64,000 nucleotides of DNA, taken from assembly GCA_017347485.1 (NCBI GenBank), contig AP021857.1:2771390-2835389 (forward strand), in the 5' to 3' direction. The translations under genes and the position numbers were made by a program. The DNA comes from Candidatus Desulfobacillus denitrificans. Lineage in GTDB: Bacteria > Pseudomonadota > Gammaproteobacteria > Burkholderiales > Rhodocyclaceae. Under the pieces are notes generated by a model. It saw nothing but the letters and a program-made list of their open reading frames with translations. It was not told the origin of the DNA and made no database searches. Positions 18,176 to 27,091 of the stretch are shown piece after piece; the first letter of the stretch is position 1, and each line of letters starts with the position of its first letter.

Positions 18176-18634
18176 TCAATGCTTGTGGCCGTGCTCCATC
18201 GTCGCCGGCTGGGCGAGGTCGCGCACCTCGGCCTTGATCTCGATGGTCTGCACCTGCTTGTCCTTGCCTTCGACCTTCAGCGTGATGGGCACGACATCGC
18301 CCTTCTTCATCTGCTGCCTGAGGTCCATCAGCATGACGTGGTTGCCGCCGGGGGCGAGCTTGACCCCCTTGCCGGCGGGCAGGTCGAGCTTCGGGATGGC
18401 ACGCATCTTCATCACGCCGTCCTCCATCTTCATGGTGTGGATCTCGACCACGCCGGCCACCGGGCTGCTGGCCGAGACGAGCGCAGCGGCTTCGCTGCTG
18501 GTGATCTCCATGAAGGCGCCGGTGGCCTTCTGCGCCGGCGTGGTGCCGCGCACCCAGGCCTCCTTGACGACGACGTCCGCCAGCGCTGTCGCGCCGAAGA
18601 GCATGAGGGAGAGTGCCAGTAGGGTCTTGCGCAT
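18176..18634 (-). CDS. PCu(A)C-type periplasmic copper chaperone
   Basis: This small secreted protein of the PCu(A)C family (DUF461) delivers Cu(I) to the CuA site of cytochrome oxidase in characterised members. The 152-residue product has a signal peptide (KTLLALSLMLFGATALA) and the H-x-M ... M ... H-x-M copper motif, visible as HTMKMEDGVMKM followed by GGNHVMLMDL. A His-rich tail, HGHKH, ends the protein. The ATG at 18634 has GGAGG eight bases upstream. It is divergent from the RegB/RegA-type redox system, which suggests a shared link to respiratory oxidase biogenesis. Confidence 0.92.
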   Translation of the reverse strand: MRKTLLALSLMLFGATALADVVVKEAWVRGTTPAQKATGAFMEITSSEAAALVSASSPVAGVVEIHTMKMEDGVMKMRAIPKLDLPAGKGVKLAPGGNHVMLMDLRQQMKKGDVVPITLKVEGKDKQVQTIEIKAEVRDLAQPATMEHGHKH

Positions 18635-18764
18635 TGTGGTTGCCTCCGAAGGGTGGGTGTCAATCGAATCCATTTTACCCCTGCTTGCCGCCGGGCATGC
18701 CCGGCGCGCCTCTGCGACAAATTGCCGCACGATGCCGCTCCGGCATCGGCTAGAATCGCCGCGG

Positions 18765-20030
18765 ATGACCCTGACGACGACCCAAGCCGAGGAAGGCAAC
18801 GACGCCCTGCAACGCCTGATCCTGATGCGCTGGATCGCCCTGGCCGGCGAGCTGGCGCTGATCGTCGCGGCGGCGCCGCTGTTCGGCATCGCCCTGCCGC
18901 TGGCGCCGATGCTGGCCATCGTCGCCCTGCTCGCCGGATTCAATCTCCTCGCGCATCGGCGCCTGGCGCGGGACGGCGCCGTGACCGGCGGCGAACTGTT
19001 CGCCCAGCTCTGCGTGGACATCACGGCGCTGACGCTGCTGCTGTTCTTCAGCGGCGGCGCCGCCAACCCCCTCGTCTCGCTCTACCTGCCGACGATCGCC
19101 ATCGCCGCGGTGGTGCTGCCCGGCCGCTTCGTCTGGGGCATCGTCGCGCTGGGCGTGGCGGCCTACTCCCTGCTGGTGTTCTGGAACGTGCCGCTGCCGG
19201 TAGACGACGCCGAGCGGGCCACCCGCCTGCACCTGGCCGGCATGTGGCTGATCTTCGTCGCCTCCGCCGCCCTCATCGCCTGGTTCGTCATGCGCCTGGC
19301 GGCCGCCATCCGCGGCCGCGACCGGGAACTGGCCGCGGCGCGCGAGGAGGCGCTGCGCAACGAGCGCGTCGTCGCGCTGGGCAGCCTCGCCGCCGGCGCC
19401 GCCCACGAGCTGGGCACGCCGCTCGCCACCATGGCCATCCTCGCCGGCGAACTGTCCCGCGATGCGGGCCTGAGCCCCGCCATGAAGGAGGATCTCGCCC
19501 TGCTGCGCGAGCAGGTCGACCACTGCAAGGGCATCATCACCGGACTGGCCGCGCGCGCCGGCCAGACGCGCGCCGAGGGCGGGGCGGCGATCGGCCTCGA
19601 GCACTGGCTGGAGCAGGTCGTCGCCCGCTGGCGCCGGCTGCGGCCGCACGCCGAGGCAAAAGTCAGTCTCCACGGCACGGCGGCGGTGCGGGTGGCGGGC
19701 GAGGCGACGCTCGAGCAGGCCCTGCTCAACCTCTTCAACAACGCCGCCGACGCCGGCGACGGCCGCATCGAGATCGAGGCGGAGTGGAGCACGGAGCGCC
19801 TGCGCGTCGACATCCGCGACCGCGGGCCGGGCTTCGACGAGAAGGTGCTGCTGGCCGCCGGGCGCGCCTTCGTCACGACACGGACCGAGGGCACCGGCAT
19901 CGGCCTGTTCCTCGCCCACGCCGCGGTGGAGCGGCTCGGCGGCCGCATCGCGCTGGCCAGCCGCGAAGGCGGCGGCGCCGTCACCCGCATCGAGCTTCCC
20001 TTGGAAAAAATTCGGGCAGGCAAGGCATGA
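18765..20030 (+). CDS. regB: RegB/PrrB/ActS-type redox-sensing histidine kinase
   Basis: This is a membrane histidine kinase of the global redox family. The 421 residues have six predicted N-terminal membrane helices (to about 180), a DHp domain with phospho-accepting His214 in AAGAAHELGTPLATM, and a HATPase domain with N and G boxes (LLNLFNNAADAGDG, DIRDRGPGF, TEGTGIGLFLAH). Two known RegB features are present. A Cys254 lies exactly 40 residues after the His, matching the redox-active Cys265/His225 spacing of Rhodobacter RegB. A GGAANPL stretch (97-103) matches the quinone-binding GGxxNPF except for the last residue. The start at 18765 was chosen because upstream codons are shadow sequence of the divergent gene. 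The stop overlaps regA by 4 bases. Confidence 0.92.
   Translation: MTLTTTQAEEGNDALQRLILMRWIALAGELALIVAAAPLFGIALPLAPMLAIVALLAGFNLLAHRRLARDGAVTGGELFAQLCVDITALTLLLFFSGGAANPLVSLYLPTIAIAAVVLPGRFVWGIVALGVAAYSLLVFWNVPLPVDDAERATRLHLAGMWLIFVASAALIAWFVMRLAAAIRGRDRELAAAREEALRNERVVALGSLAAGAAHELGTPLATMAILAGELSRDAGLSPAMKEDLALLREQVDHCKGIITGLAARAGQTRAEGGAAIGLEHWLEQVVARWRRLRPHAEAKVSLHGTAAVRVAGEATLEQALLNLFNNAADAGDGRIEIEAEWSTERLRVDIRDRGPGFDEKVLLAAGRAFVTTRTEGTGIGLFLAHAAVERLGGRIALASREGGGAVTRIELPLEKIRAGKA
19659..19682 (+). repeat. Dispersed motif AAAGTCAGTC-N8-ACGGCG, exact copy
   Basis: Inside regB. The gap sequence is TCCACGGC. Confidence 0.8.
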
Positions 20031-20563
20031 GCGAAGCGCTGCAAATCCTCGTCATCGATGACGATCCCGCCTTCAACCGCGTCCTCGTCCGGGCATTGAA
20101 GGGCCGCGGCTTCGAGGCCGCCGGCGCGCAGGACGCGGAAGAAGCCCTGGCGCGGATGGCCACGGCACGTCCGGCACGCGCCGTGCTCGACCTCAACCTC
20201 GCCGGCACCTCCGGCCTCACGCTGATCGGGCCGCTGCTCGCCGCCAACCCCGGCTGCCGCATCGTCGTGCTGACCGGCTACGCCAGCATCGCCACGGCCG
20301 TCGAGGCCATCAAGCTCGGCGCCACCCACTACCTCGCCAAACCGACCGACGTGGACGCCATCCTCGCCGCCTTCGAAGCGACGGCGCCGCAGGCCGACAG
20401 CGCCCCGCCCAGCGAACCGCTTTCGGTGGATCGCCTCGAGTGGGAGCACATCCAGCGCGTGCTGAAGGAGCACGACGGCAACATCTCCTCGACCGCGCGG
20501 GCGCTGAAGATGCACCGCCGCACCCTGCAGCGCAAGCTGATGAAGAAGCCGGTGAAAAACTAG
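20027..20563 (+). CDS. regA: RegA/PrrA/ActR-type response regulator
   Basis: This is the partner response regulator of the RegB-type kinase. Of its 178 residues, the receiver domain covers about 1-120 with acidic pocket DDD (11-13), phospho-acceptor Asp55 in AVLDLNLAG and Lys in YLAKPTD. The C-terminal Fis-type helix-turn-helix reads VDRLEWEHIQRVLKEHDGNISSTARALKMHRRTLQRKL, closely matching the RegA/ActR DNA-binding tail. It overlaps regB by 4 bases. Family members control respiratory and CO2/N2-fixation genes; targets here cannot be read from the sequence. Confidence 0.93.
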   Translation: MSEALQILVIDDDPAFNRVLVRALKGRGFEAAGAQDAEEALARMATARPARAVLDLNLAGTSGLTLIGPLLAANPGCRIVVLTGYASIATAVEAIKLGATHYLAKPTDVDAILAAFEATAPQADSAPPSEPLSVDRLEWEHIQRVLKEHDGNISSTARALKMHRRTLQRKLMKKPVKN

Positions 20564-20570
20564 GGCGTGC

Positions 20571-21443
20571 TCAGAACGCGATCGCCAGGGCGACCGGGAT
20601 GAAGAGCAGGGCGGCGACGTTGCCGACCATGACGATCGAGGCCACCTTGTCCGGCTCCTGGGCATAGCGCTCGGCGAAAACGTAGTTGAGCACCGCCGGC
20701 GGCAGCGCGCCGAACACCAGCAGCATGGCCTGATGCTCCGTCGACAGGCCCAGCGCCCGGCCGGCGCCCCAGGCGATCAGCATGCCCAGCACCGGGCGTG
20801 CCACGGCGCCGGCCAAACCGATCCCCCAGGCATGGAACGACGCGCCGGCCAGGCGCACGCCGAGCGCGAACAGCAGCAGCGGAATGGAGATGTCGCCGAG
20901 CATGCGGATGGCGGTGACGAGCGGCGGCCACAGCGCGATGCCGGACAGGCTCATCGCCAGGCCGGCCAGCGCGGCAAGCATCATCGGCATGCGCCACAAG
21001 GTGGCGAGGCGGGCGCGGTGATCCAGCATCCAGGCGCCGAGCGAAAAATGCAGCAGGTTCTCCACCAGGAACAGCACCACCGCCGCCGGCAGCGCCGCCT
21101 CGCCGAAGGCCAGCACCGCCAGCGGCAGGCCCATGTTGCCGGAGTTGTTGAACATCATCGGCGGCAGGAAGGTCTTCGCGTCGACCCTCAGCAGGCGCGC
21201 CAGCGGCCAGGCGGCGAGCCCCGAGCCGAGCACGACGGCGATGCCGCCGAGGGCCAGCGCCTGGTAACCCAGCAGGTCGAAGGACTTGCCGGCGAGCGCG
21301 GCGAACACCAGCGCCGGCACGAAGACGTCCATGTTGAGCTGGTTGGCCAGCGCCATGTCCGGCTTGTGGCGGCGGCCGTAGAGCCAGCCCGCCGCGACGA
21401 TGGCGAACAGCGGAAAGACGATGGAGACGATCCTGAGCAGCAT
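20571..21443 (-). CDS. AEC-family transporter (auxin efflux carrier type)
   Basis: This is a membrane permease of the AEC/bile-acid-sodium-symporter fold with about ten hydrophobic segments in 290 residues. Family features are the N-terminal IVFPLFAIVAAGWLYGRR, the FNNSGNMGLPLAVLAFGE motif near residue 110, and a matching C-terminal repeat ending YAQEPDKVASIVMVGNVAALLFIPVAL. Substrates of bacterial AEC proteins are usually small organic acids; none can be assigned. It follows hslU by 7 bases, so it is probably the last gene of that operon, and it is convergent with regA. Confidence 0.88.
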   Translation of the reverse strand: MLLRIVSIVFPLFAIVAAGWLYGRRHKPDMALANQLNMDVFVPALVFAALAGKSFDLLGYQALALGGIAVVLGSGLAAWPLARLLRVDAKTFLPPMMFNNSGNMGLPLAVLAFGEAALPAAVVLFLVENLLHFSLGAWMLDHRARLATLWRMPMMLAALAGLAMSLSGIALWPPLVTAIRMLGDISIPLLLFALGVRLAGASFHAWGIGLAGAVARPVLGMLIAWGAGRALGLSTEHQAMLLVFGALPPAVLNYVFAERYAQEPDKVASIVMVGNVAALLFIPVALAIAF

Positions 21444-21450
21444 GTGCCGC

Positions 21451-22782
21451 TCAGAGCACGTAGCGGGCGAGATCCTCGCTCTGCGCCAGGTCCTTCAGGC
21501 GCGCATCGACATAGGCGGCGTCGACGGTCAGCGCCCTGCCGTGGCCGCCGGCGTCGAAGGCCACCTCCTCGAGCAGCTTCTCCATGACCGTATACAGCCG
21601 GCGCGCGCCGATGTTCTCGGTCTTTTCATTCACGGCGAAGGCGATCTCGGCCAGCCGGCGGATGCCGTCGGCCTGGAAATCGAGCGCGACGCCCTCGGTG
21701 GCGAGCAGCGCCTCGTACTGGCGCGTCAGGCAGGCGGAAGTCGAGGTGAGAATCTGCTCGAAGTCGACCACCGAGAGCGAATCCAGCTCGACGCGGATGG
21801 GGAAGCGCCCCTGCAACTCCGGAATCAGGTCGGAGGGCTTCGACAGGTGGAAGGCGCCGCTGCCGATGAACAGGATGTGGTCGGTCTTCACCATGCCGTA
21901 CTTGGTGGCGATGGTGGTGCCCTCGACCAGCGGCAGCAGGTCGCGCTGCACGCCCTGGCGCGAGACGTCGGCGCCGTGCACTTCCGAGCGACTGGCGATC
22001 TTGTCTATCTCGTCGAGGAAGACGATGCCGTTCTGCTCCACCGACTGCACGGCGGCGAGCTTGATCTCGTCGTCGTTCACCAGCCTTGCGGCCTCCTCGT
22101 CGGCGAGGGCCTTCAGCGCCTCCCTGATCTGCATGCGGCGCGTCTTGCGCTTGCCGCCGCCGAGGTTCTGGAACATGCCCTGGATCTGCGAGGTCAGCTC
22201 CTCCATGCCGGGCGGGGCGAGGATTTCCATCTGCGCGCCGGGCGCGGCCACCTCGATCTCGATCTCGCGCGCGTCCAGCTCGCCCTCGCGCAGCTTCTTG
22301 CGGAATTTCTGCCGCGTGGCGGTTTCCTCGGTCGCCTCCGCGTCGCCGTGGAAGCCGGCGCTGCGCGCCGGCGGCAGCAGCACGTCGAGCACGCGGTCCT
22401 CGGCGGCGTCCATGGCGCGGTCGCGCACGGCGCGCATGGCCGCCTCGCGGCCGTCCTTGATGGCGATCTCGACGAGGTCGCGCACGATGGTGTCGACGTC
22501 GCGGCCGACGTAGCCGACCTCGGTGAATTTCGTCGCCTCGATCTTGATGAAGGGCGCGTTGGCCAGCCGCGCCAGGCGGCGCGCGATCTCGGTCTTGCCG
22601 ACGCCGGTGGGGCCGATCATGAGGATGTTCTTCGGCGTGATCTCCGAGCGCAGCGGCTCGGCCACCTGGGCGCGGCGCCAGCGGTTGCGCAGGGCGATGG
22701 CGACGGCGCGCTTGGCGCGCGCCTGGCCGACAATGTTCTTGTCGAGCTCGTGGACGATCTCCTGCGGCGTCATCGTGCTCAT
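21451..22782 (-). CDS. hslU: ATP-dependent protease ATPase subunit HslU
   Basis: HslU is the AAA+ unfoldase that feeds substrates to HslV. The 443-residue length equals that of E. coli HslU. The N-terminus [17 protein letters not shown] is followed by Walker [16 protein letters not shown], the GYVGRDVD pore loop, an inserted I domain (about residues 110-230), Walker [13 protein letters not shown], and a C-terminal EARYVL-type tail (LARYVL) that docks into HslV. The ATG at 22782 overlaps the hslV stop (ATGA). Confidence 0.97.
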   Translation of the reverse strand: MSTMTPQEIVHELDKNIVGQARAKRAVAIALRNRWRRAQVAEPLRSEITPKNILMIGPTGVGKTEIARRLARLANAPFIKIEATKFTEVGYVGRDVDTIVRDLVEIAIKDGREAAMRAVRDRAMDAAEDRVLDVLLPPARSAGFHGDAEATEETATRQKFRKKLREGELDAREIEIEVAAPGAQMEILAPPGMEELTSQIQGMFQNLGGGKRKTRRMQIREALKALADEEAARLVNDDEIKLAAVQSVEQNGIVFLDEIDKIASRSEVHGADVSRQGVQRDLLPLVEGTTIATKYGMVKTDHILFIGSGAFHLSKPSDLIPELQGRFPIRVELDSLSVVDFEQILTSTSACLTRQYEALLATEGVALDFQADGIRRLAEIAFAVNEKTENIGARRLYTVMEKLLEEVAFDAGGHGRALTVDAAYVDARLKDLAQSEDLARYVL

Positions 22783-23315
22783 TCCAGCACCTCGATGACA
22801 TGGCTCTGGTTGGTGTAGATGCACAGGTCGCCGGCGACGGTCAGCGCCTTCTTGACGATATCCTCGGGCGACAGATCGGTGTTCTCCAGCAGGGCCCGCG
22901 CCGCCGCTTGGGCATAGGGGCCGCCGCTGCCGATGGCGACGATGCCCTGCTCGGGCTCCAGCACGTCGCCGTTGCCGGTGATGATGAGCGAGGACTGCCG
23001 GTCGGCCACCGCCAGCATCGCCTCGAGCCGGCGCAGGATGCGGTCGGTGCGCCAGTCCTTGGCCAGTTCGACGGCGCTCCTCAGCAGGTTGCCCTGGTGC
23101 TTGTCCAGCTTCGCCTCGAAGCGCTCGAACAGGGTGAACGCGTCGGCGGTGCCGCCGGCGAAGCCGGCCAGGATTTTCTCCTGGTAGAGGCGGCGCACCT
23201 TGCGCGCCGTCGCCTTGACGACGATGTTGCCGAGCGTCACCTGGCCGTCGCCGCCGAGGGCGACACTGGCGCCGCGGCGCACGGATAGAATGGTGGTGCC
23301 GTGATATTGCTCCAT
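22779..23315 (-). CDS. hslV: ATP-dependent protease peptidase subunit HslV
   Basis: HslV is a proteasome-like threonine protease. The 178-residue precursor starts [15 protein letters not shown]; in the family the short propeptide is removed and the first Thr of TTILSV (Thr7) becomes the nucleophile. GDGQVTLGN and the [14 protein letters not shown] segments are also characteristic. The ATG at 23315 excludes a long upstream frame that is a shadow of the STAS gene. It is co-translated with hslU and lies 35 bases after the STAS gene. Confidence 0.97.
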   Translation of the reverse strand: MEQYHGTTILSVRRGASVALGGDGQVTLGNIVVKATARKVRRLYQEKILAGFAGGTADAFTLFERFEAKLDKHQGNLLRSAVELAKDWRTDRILRRLEAMLAVADRQSSLIITGNGDVLEPEQGIVAIGSGGPYAQAAARALLENTDLSPEDIVKKALTVAGDLCIYTNQSHVIEVLE

Positions 23316-23350
23316 GGGCCTGCCGAAATGGATTGGAAGGGAACGGTGCG

Positions 23351-24568
23351 TCAGAACTTGCGCTGCTCGACGTGGGCGACCTGGTTGATGCCGAGCACGC
23401 CGAAGAGGGCGTACAGCAGCCGGTTCGGATTGCGGATGGTCACGCTGCAGCCGGTGATCTGCAGGTTGGTCAGGGTGTTGAGGAACAGCCCGGCGCTGAC
23501 GAAGTCCATGCGCTTGAGGGTGCTGCAGTCGATCAGCACCTGCTCGCGTCCCGTGGCGAAATCGATCAGCTGGCGGAAGGCATCCGAGCCGGCGCTGTAC
23601 ATCTCGCCGGTGAGCGGAAAGCCGTCCGGCTCGGCCGACGCCGCTTCCGGCGCGGCCACCGGCTTCGGCTGCTTCGGCGGCGGCCGGTTCTCCCAGGAGG
23701 GCGGCGACACCTCGAAAGTGATGGCGTAGTTCACCGCCCACTCCTCGAAGGGATCCTGCTGCGCCATGTGCTGGTAGAGTTCCAGCAGCAGCAGCCAGAG
23801 CGTTTCCTCCTCCCGCTTGCCGACCTCGATCCTGCTCTTGAGCAGTTCGGCCAGCTTCTCGGCGCCGCTCATGACCAGCTCGCACTTGGCCTTGCGTGCC
23901 GCCTTCATCGCCTTCAGCAGCATTTCCGCGCCCAGGATGTCCACGTTCTGCAGCTTGCCGAACTCGACGCGCGCCACCGGATTGGCGGCCACGATCTTTT
24001 CCAGCTGCTTGACGGTCTTGTCGGCGTTCTCGCCGAGATTGCCGACGAATGCCACGAAGGCCGTGCCGCCGGTGGTCAGCGCCGGCCCGAGGGTCGGCCT
24101 GGCCGGCTCGACCCAGGTCGGCGGCGACTTCTCGTATTTCATCGAGTACTCGAGCGCGTGCTTCTCGAACGCCTCGCGCCTGCCGAGGAGCTGGTAGAGA
24201 TCGAAGCGCATGGCCCACACCTGCTCGGCTTCCGCGCCCAGGGTGCCGGCATCGGCAGCGCCTTCCAGCGTCGCCAGGGCCGCCTCGTCCTGGCCGTTGG
24301 CGAACAGGATGGCCGCTTCCTCGACGACCGGGTGCATGCTCGCCGAGCTTTCGCGCAGCTCGACCTGCCCGGTGTGATCCTCCTCCTGCAGCTGAATCGC
24401 ATCAGGCGACGTAAAGTCCAGATCGCCGAGCTCCTCTTCCTTGGGCGGCGGCTCCGCCGGACTCGGCGCCGACGGGCGTGCCGGCGCTGCCGGCGCCGCG
24501 GGTGCCGGCTTCCTGGCCGCCGGTTTCGCCGGTGGCTCCGGTTTCTTGCCGAAGAGTGAGAAAGCCAC
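23351..24568 (-). CDS. Two-STAS-domain protein with duplicated helical modules
   Basis: The N-terminus ([15 protein letters not shown]) and about 50 Pro/Ala-rich residues look disordered. Two similar units follow, each with a helical module and a STAS (anti-sigma antagonist-like) domain. The modules read [20 protein letters not shown] with SPPTW (about residues 120-150) and [20 protein letters not shown] with SPPSW (about 270-300). The second STAS domain, [20 protein letters not shown], resembles the phosphorylatable DxS loop of anti-anti-sigma factors; the first ([18 protein letters not shown]) lacks that Ser. It is predicted cytoplasmic. Its position upstream of hslVU is seen in other betaproteobacteria; function unknown. 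Confidence 0.75.
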   Translation of the reverse strand: MAFSLFGKKPEPPAKPAARKPAPAAPAAPARPSAPSPAEPPPKEEELGDLDFTSPDAIQLQEEDHTGQVELRESSASMHPVVEEAAILFANGQDEAALATLEGAADAGTLGAEAEQVWAMRFDLYQLLGRREAFEKHALEYSMKYEKSPPTWVEPARPTLGPALTTGGTAFVAFVGNLGENADKTVKQLEKIVAANPVARVEFGKLQNVDILGAEMLLKAMKAARKAKCELVMSGAEKLAELLKSRIEVGKREEETLWLLLLELYQHMAQQDPFEEWAVNYAITFEVSPPSWENRPPPKQPKPVAAPEAASAEPDGFPLTGEMYSAGSDAFRQLIDFATGREQVLIDCSTLKRMDFVSAGLFLNTLTNLQITGCSVTIRNPNRLLYALFGVLGINQVAHVEQRKF

Positions 24569-24685
24569 GTTGTCTGTCAGGGAGGTCCGAGATTATCGGC
24601 GGTGTTTCATCGAGCACCGGCCGAACATCGCTTTTAGCATATTGCCCGATGCCGCGCAACGGCGCTGCGAACGATCCTGGCCTGC

Positions 24686-25522
24686 TCACCCGAGTCTCGC
24701 AAGCAGGGCGTCGAGGCCCGGGTAATGCCGCGGCACGAGGGTCACCTTGCGCGAGGTTCCGCCCCATTTCTCGCCTGCGGCGACGCGTGCCAGAAAGGCC
24801 TCGGCGTCGACCACCCGGGCCGTGCCGACCGCGGATACCCCCGAGGCGAAGAGCGGATCGGGCGGACAGCCGGCCGAAGGGCCGACGATGGCGACGGCTG
24901 CCGCCCCGCGCCAGGCGGCGCTGACGACCTCGAAGGTGTCGTTGAGCAGCAGCGTGCTGGTCGACATGATCTTGTTGCAGCCGGCCAGTCTGGCCGGATC
25001 GAGCGTGACGACGAGGCCCGGCTCTTCGCGCACCAGTTCCGCCTTCAGTTCCAGCACGGTGACGGGGATGCCCAGCGCCTGCGCCTGCCCGATGAGCGGC
25101 GTGAAATGGCCGATCATGCCGAGGCGGTCGCCGGGCTGCAACGCCAGCGAACCGAAGGAATCGGCGGAATCGTCTGGCACGAAACCGGCGCGGTCGCAGA
25201 GCCGGCGCGTCAGGGCGTTGATCGTCGCCAGGCCGAGCGTGCGCGCGGCGGCATCTCCCTCGGCATAGCCGCGCACGAGGTCCAGCGCCGCGCATCCGGC
25301 CCTGTCCTTGCGCCCGTGCAGCGCGGCGAGCGTGCCGTCGAGCAGGGTGAAGGCGAGGCCGACGCTGCCGCAGTCGAGCTGCACGGCGCAGAACTCGCCC
25401 TCCTTGCCGGACGGATCGACGCGCGGCGGCAGCACGATGCGCGCCACCCGCGCCGGCCCCAGCGCCGCCTCGATGCGCTGCGCGGCCTCGACCAGCCAGC
25501 GGCGGATTGGCGGCACGCTCAT
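24686..25522 (-). CDS. DUF364/DUF4213-type Rossmann protein (putative metal chelation)
   Basis: This 278-residue protein has a DUF4213-like N-terminal half and a DUF364 C-terminal half, seen as DRLGMIGHFTPLIGQAQALGIPVTVLELK, CNKIMSTSTLLLNDTFEVV and VGPSAGCPPDPLFASGVSAVGTARVVD. The family has been proposed to chelate heavy metals, and members often lie near metal- or molybdenum-related genes. Here the neighbour is xerC, whose stop the ATG at 25522 overlaps by 4 bases. No signal peptide is visible. The function is not established. Confidence 0.75.
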   Translation of the reverse strand: MSVPPIRRWLVEAAQRIEAALGPARVARIVLPPRVDPSGKEGEFCAVQLDCGSVGLAFTLLDGTLAALHGRKDRAGCAALDLVRGYAEGDAAARTLGLATINALTRRLCDRAGFVPDDSADSFGSLALQPGDRLGMIGHFTPLIGQAQALGIPVTVLELKAELVREEPGLVVTLDPARLAGCNKIMSTSTLLLNDTFEVVSAAWRGAAAVAIVGPSAGCPPDPLFASGVSAVGTARVVDAEAFLARVAAGEKWGGTSRKVTLVPRHYPGLDALLARLG

Positions 25523-26424
25523 TTTTTCTTCGCCCGCGGATGCGCGGCGTCGTACACCTTCGCCAAATGCATGAAGTCGAGATGCGTATACACCTGCGTC
25601 GTGCCGATGCTGGAATGGCCGAGCATCTCCTGCACGGCGCGCAGGTCGCCGGAGGACTGCAGCACGTGGGAGGCGAAGGAATGGCGCAGCATGTGCGGAT
25701 GGACGTGGGCGCCGAGGCCGGCCTTCATCGCCCAGCGTTCGAGACGGAGCTGGATCATGCGCATCGACAGGCGCGTGCCGTTGCGGCTGACGAACAGCGC
25801 CGGACAATCGGCCTCGGCGATTTCGCCGCGCCGCGCCAGCCAGGCCGCGAGCGCCTCGCGCGCCTTGGCCCCGACCGGCACCGTGCGCGTCTTGGCGCGC
25901 TTGCCGGTGACGGTCACCTCGCCCGCCGCCAGGTCCTGCGCCATGTTGCAGTCGAGGCTCGCCAGCTCGGCCAGGCGCAGCCCCGACGAATAGCACAGTT
26001 CGAACATCGCCTTGTCGCGCAGTTCCAGCAGGCCGCCGGTTGCCATTTCCAGGAGCGCATTCGCCTGGTCGGCCGAGAGCACCGACGGCAGCGCCTTCTT
26101 CGACTTCGGCGCCCGCACGGCGAGGCAGGGGTTCTGGGCAAGGCCGCGGCGTTTCGCCAGCCAGTTGAAGAAGCCGCGCCAGGCCGACAGCACGCGGGCC
26201 AGCGAACGGCCGGACAACCCGCGCGCATGCAGTTGCGCGATGAAGCGGCGGATGTCGTGGTGCTTGAGCCGGTCGAGGGGCGCGGCGCCGGCCAGTTCCA
26301 GCAGGGCGGCGAGGTCGTGGCCGTAGCCTTCGAGGGTGAGCGGGCTGGCGCGGCGCTGGTGGGCGAGTTCGTCGAGCCAGGCCGCGGCCGCGGCCTTCGC
26401 TCCCTCGCCCGCCAGCCCGTCCAA
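25519..26424 (-). CDS. xerC: Tyrosine recombinase XerC
   Basis: XerC works with XerD at dif to resolve chromosome dimers. The 301-residue protein has an N-terminal SAM-like core-binding domain (about 15-100) and a catalytic domain with Arg in YSSGLRLAEL, HxxR in HPHMLRHSFASH, His in LGHSSIGTTQ and the nucleophile Tyr in VYTHLD. The start is TTG at 26424, two codons after an in-frame stop and preceded by GGAG at 8 bases; no better start exists. It follows DUF484 and dapF as in the dapF-yigA-xerC order of gammaproteobacteria. Confidence 0.95.
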   Translation of the reverse strand: MDGLAGEGAKAAAAAWLDELAHQRRASPLTLEGYGHDLAALLELAGAAPLDRLKHHDIRRFIAQLHARGLSGRSLARVLSAWRGFFNWLAKRRGLAQNPCLAVRAPKSKKALPSVLSADQANALLEMATGGLLELRDKAMFELCYSSGLRLAELASLDCNMAQDLAAGEVTVTGKRAKTRTVPVGAKAREALAAWLARRGEIAEADCPALFVSRNGTRLSMRMIQLRLERWAMKAGLGAHVHPHMLRHSFASHVLQSSGDLRAVQEMLGHSSIGTTQVYTHLDFMHLAKVYDAAHPRAKKK

Positions 26425-26427
26425 GGC

Positions 26428-27078
26428 TTACTCCAGCGTTCTCAGCAGCGCCGCGCTGGCCAGCTCGCCGATGTGGCCGAGGTAGAGCGTGCCCATCTCC
26501 GGGTAGAAGCGCTGCACGTCCTCCGAGCCGAGCGCCAGCAGGCCGACCGTCTCGGCATCGCGGCGCAAGGCCACCAGCGCCAGCGAGCGCACCTGCCCGC
26601 CCGCCTCGCCGAACCAGGCGGCGGCCTCGAAGCCGGCGTTGGCGCCGCAGAAGGGATGCGCCAGGCCGGCGGCGAAAATGCGCGTCTGCTCGCCGACTTC
26701 GGCGAACTCGGCGGCATCGGGCTGCGGCGGCAGGTTCCACAGGCGGAAGGCGACGTGCGGCACGGCGAAATCCTCGCCGAGGTGGGCCAGCAGCACACGC
26801 CGCACGGCACCGAAGTCCCTCGCGCCGGCCAGCGCCGTGGCCAGCCGGTGCACCTTCTCGCCGATGGCGTCGTTCTCCTCGCCGAAGCGGATCAGCTCGC
26901 CCAGCTTGCCCTCGAGCAGCCTGGCCTTCTCGCGCAGCGTGAGGATCTGCCGCTCGGTGATCGAGATGGCGCGGCCGCCGTGCGGATGCGGGATGTAGAG
27001 CTGCGCCAGCAGCTCGGCGTACTCCTCGAAGAAGTTCGGATGGTCCTGCAGGTAGCGGGCGATTTCGTCGGCCTTCAT
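26428..27078 (-). CDS. DUF484 (GAF-like) protein
   Basis: This 216-residue member of the DUF484 family begins with a helical ADEIARYLQDHPNFFEEYAELLAQLYIPHPHGGRAISITERQI segment and a coiled coil, then a GAF-like domain (about 80-210) with SLALVALRRDAETVGLLALGSEDVQRF. Family function is not established; it is constantly found between dapF and xerC, as here. No catalytic motif is evident. Confidence 0.88.
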   Translation of the reverse strand: MKADEIARYLQDHPNFFEEYAELLAQLYIPHPHGGRAISITERQILTLREKARLLEGKLGELIRFGEENDAIGEKVHRLATALAGARDFGAVRRVLLAHLGEDFAVPHVAFRLWNLPPQPDAAEFAEVGEQTRIFAAGLAHPFCGANAGFEAAAWFGEAGGQVRSLALVALRRDAETVGLLALGSEDVQRFYPEMGTLYLGHIGELASAALLRTLE

Positions 27079-27091
27079 TCTCGTCTTCCCC

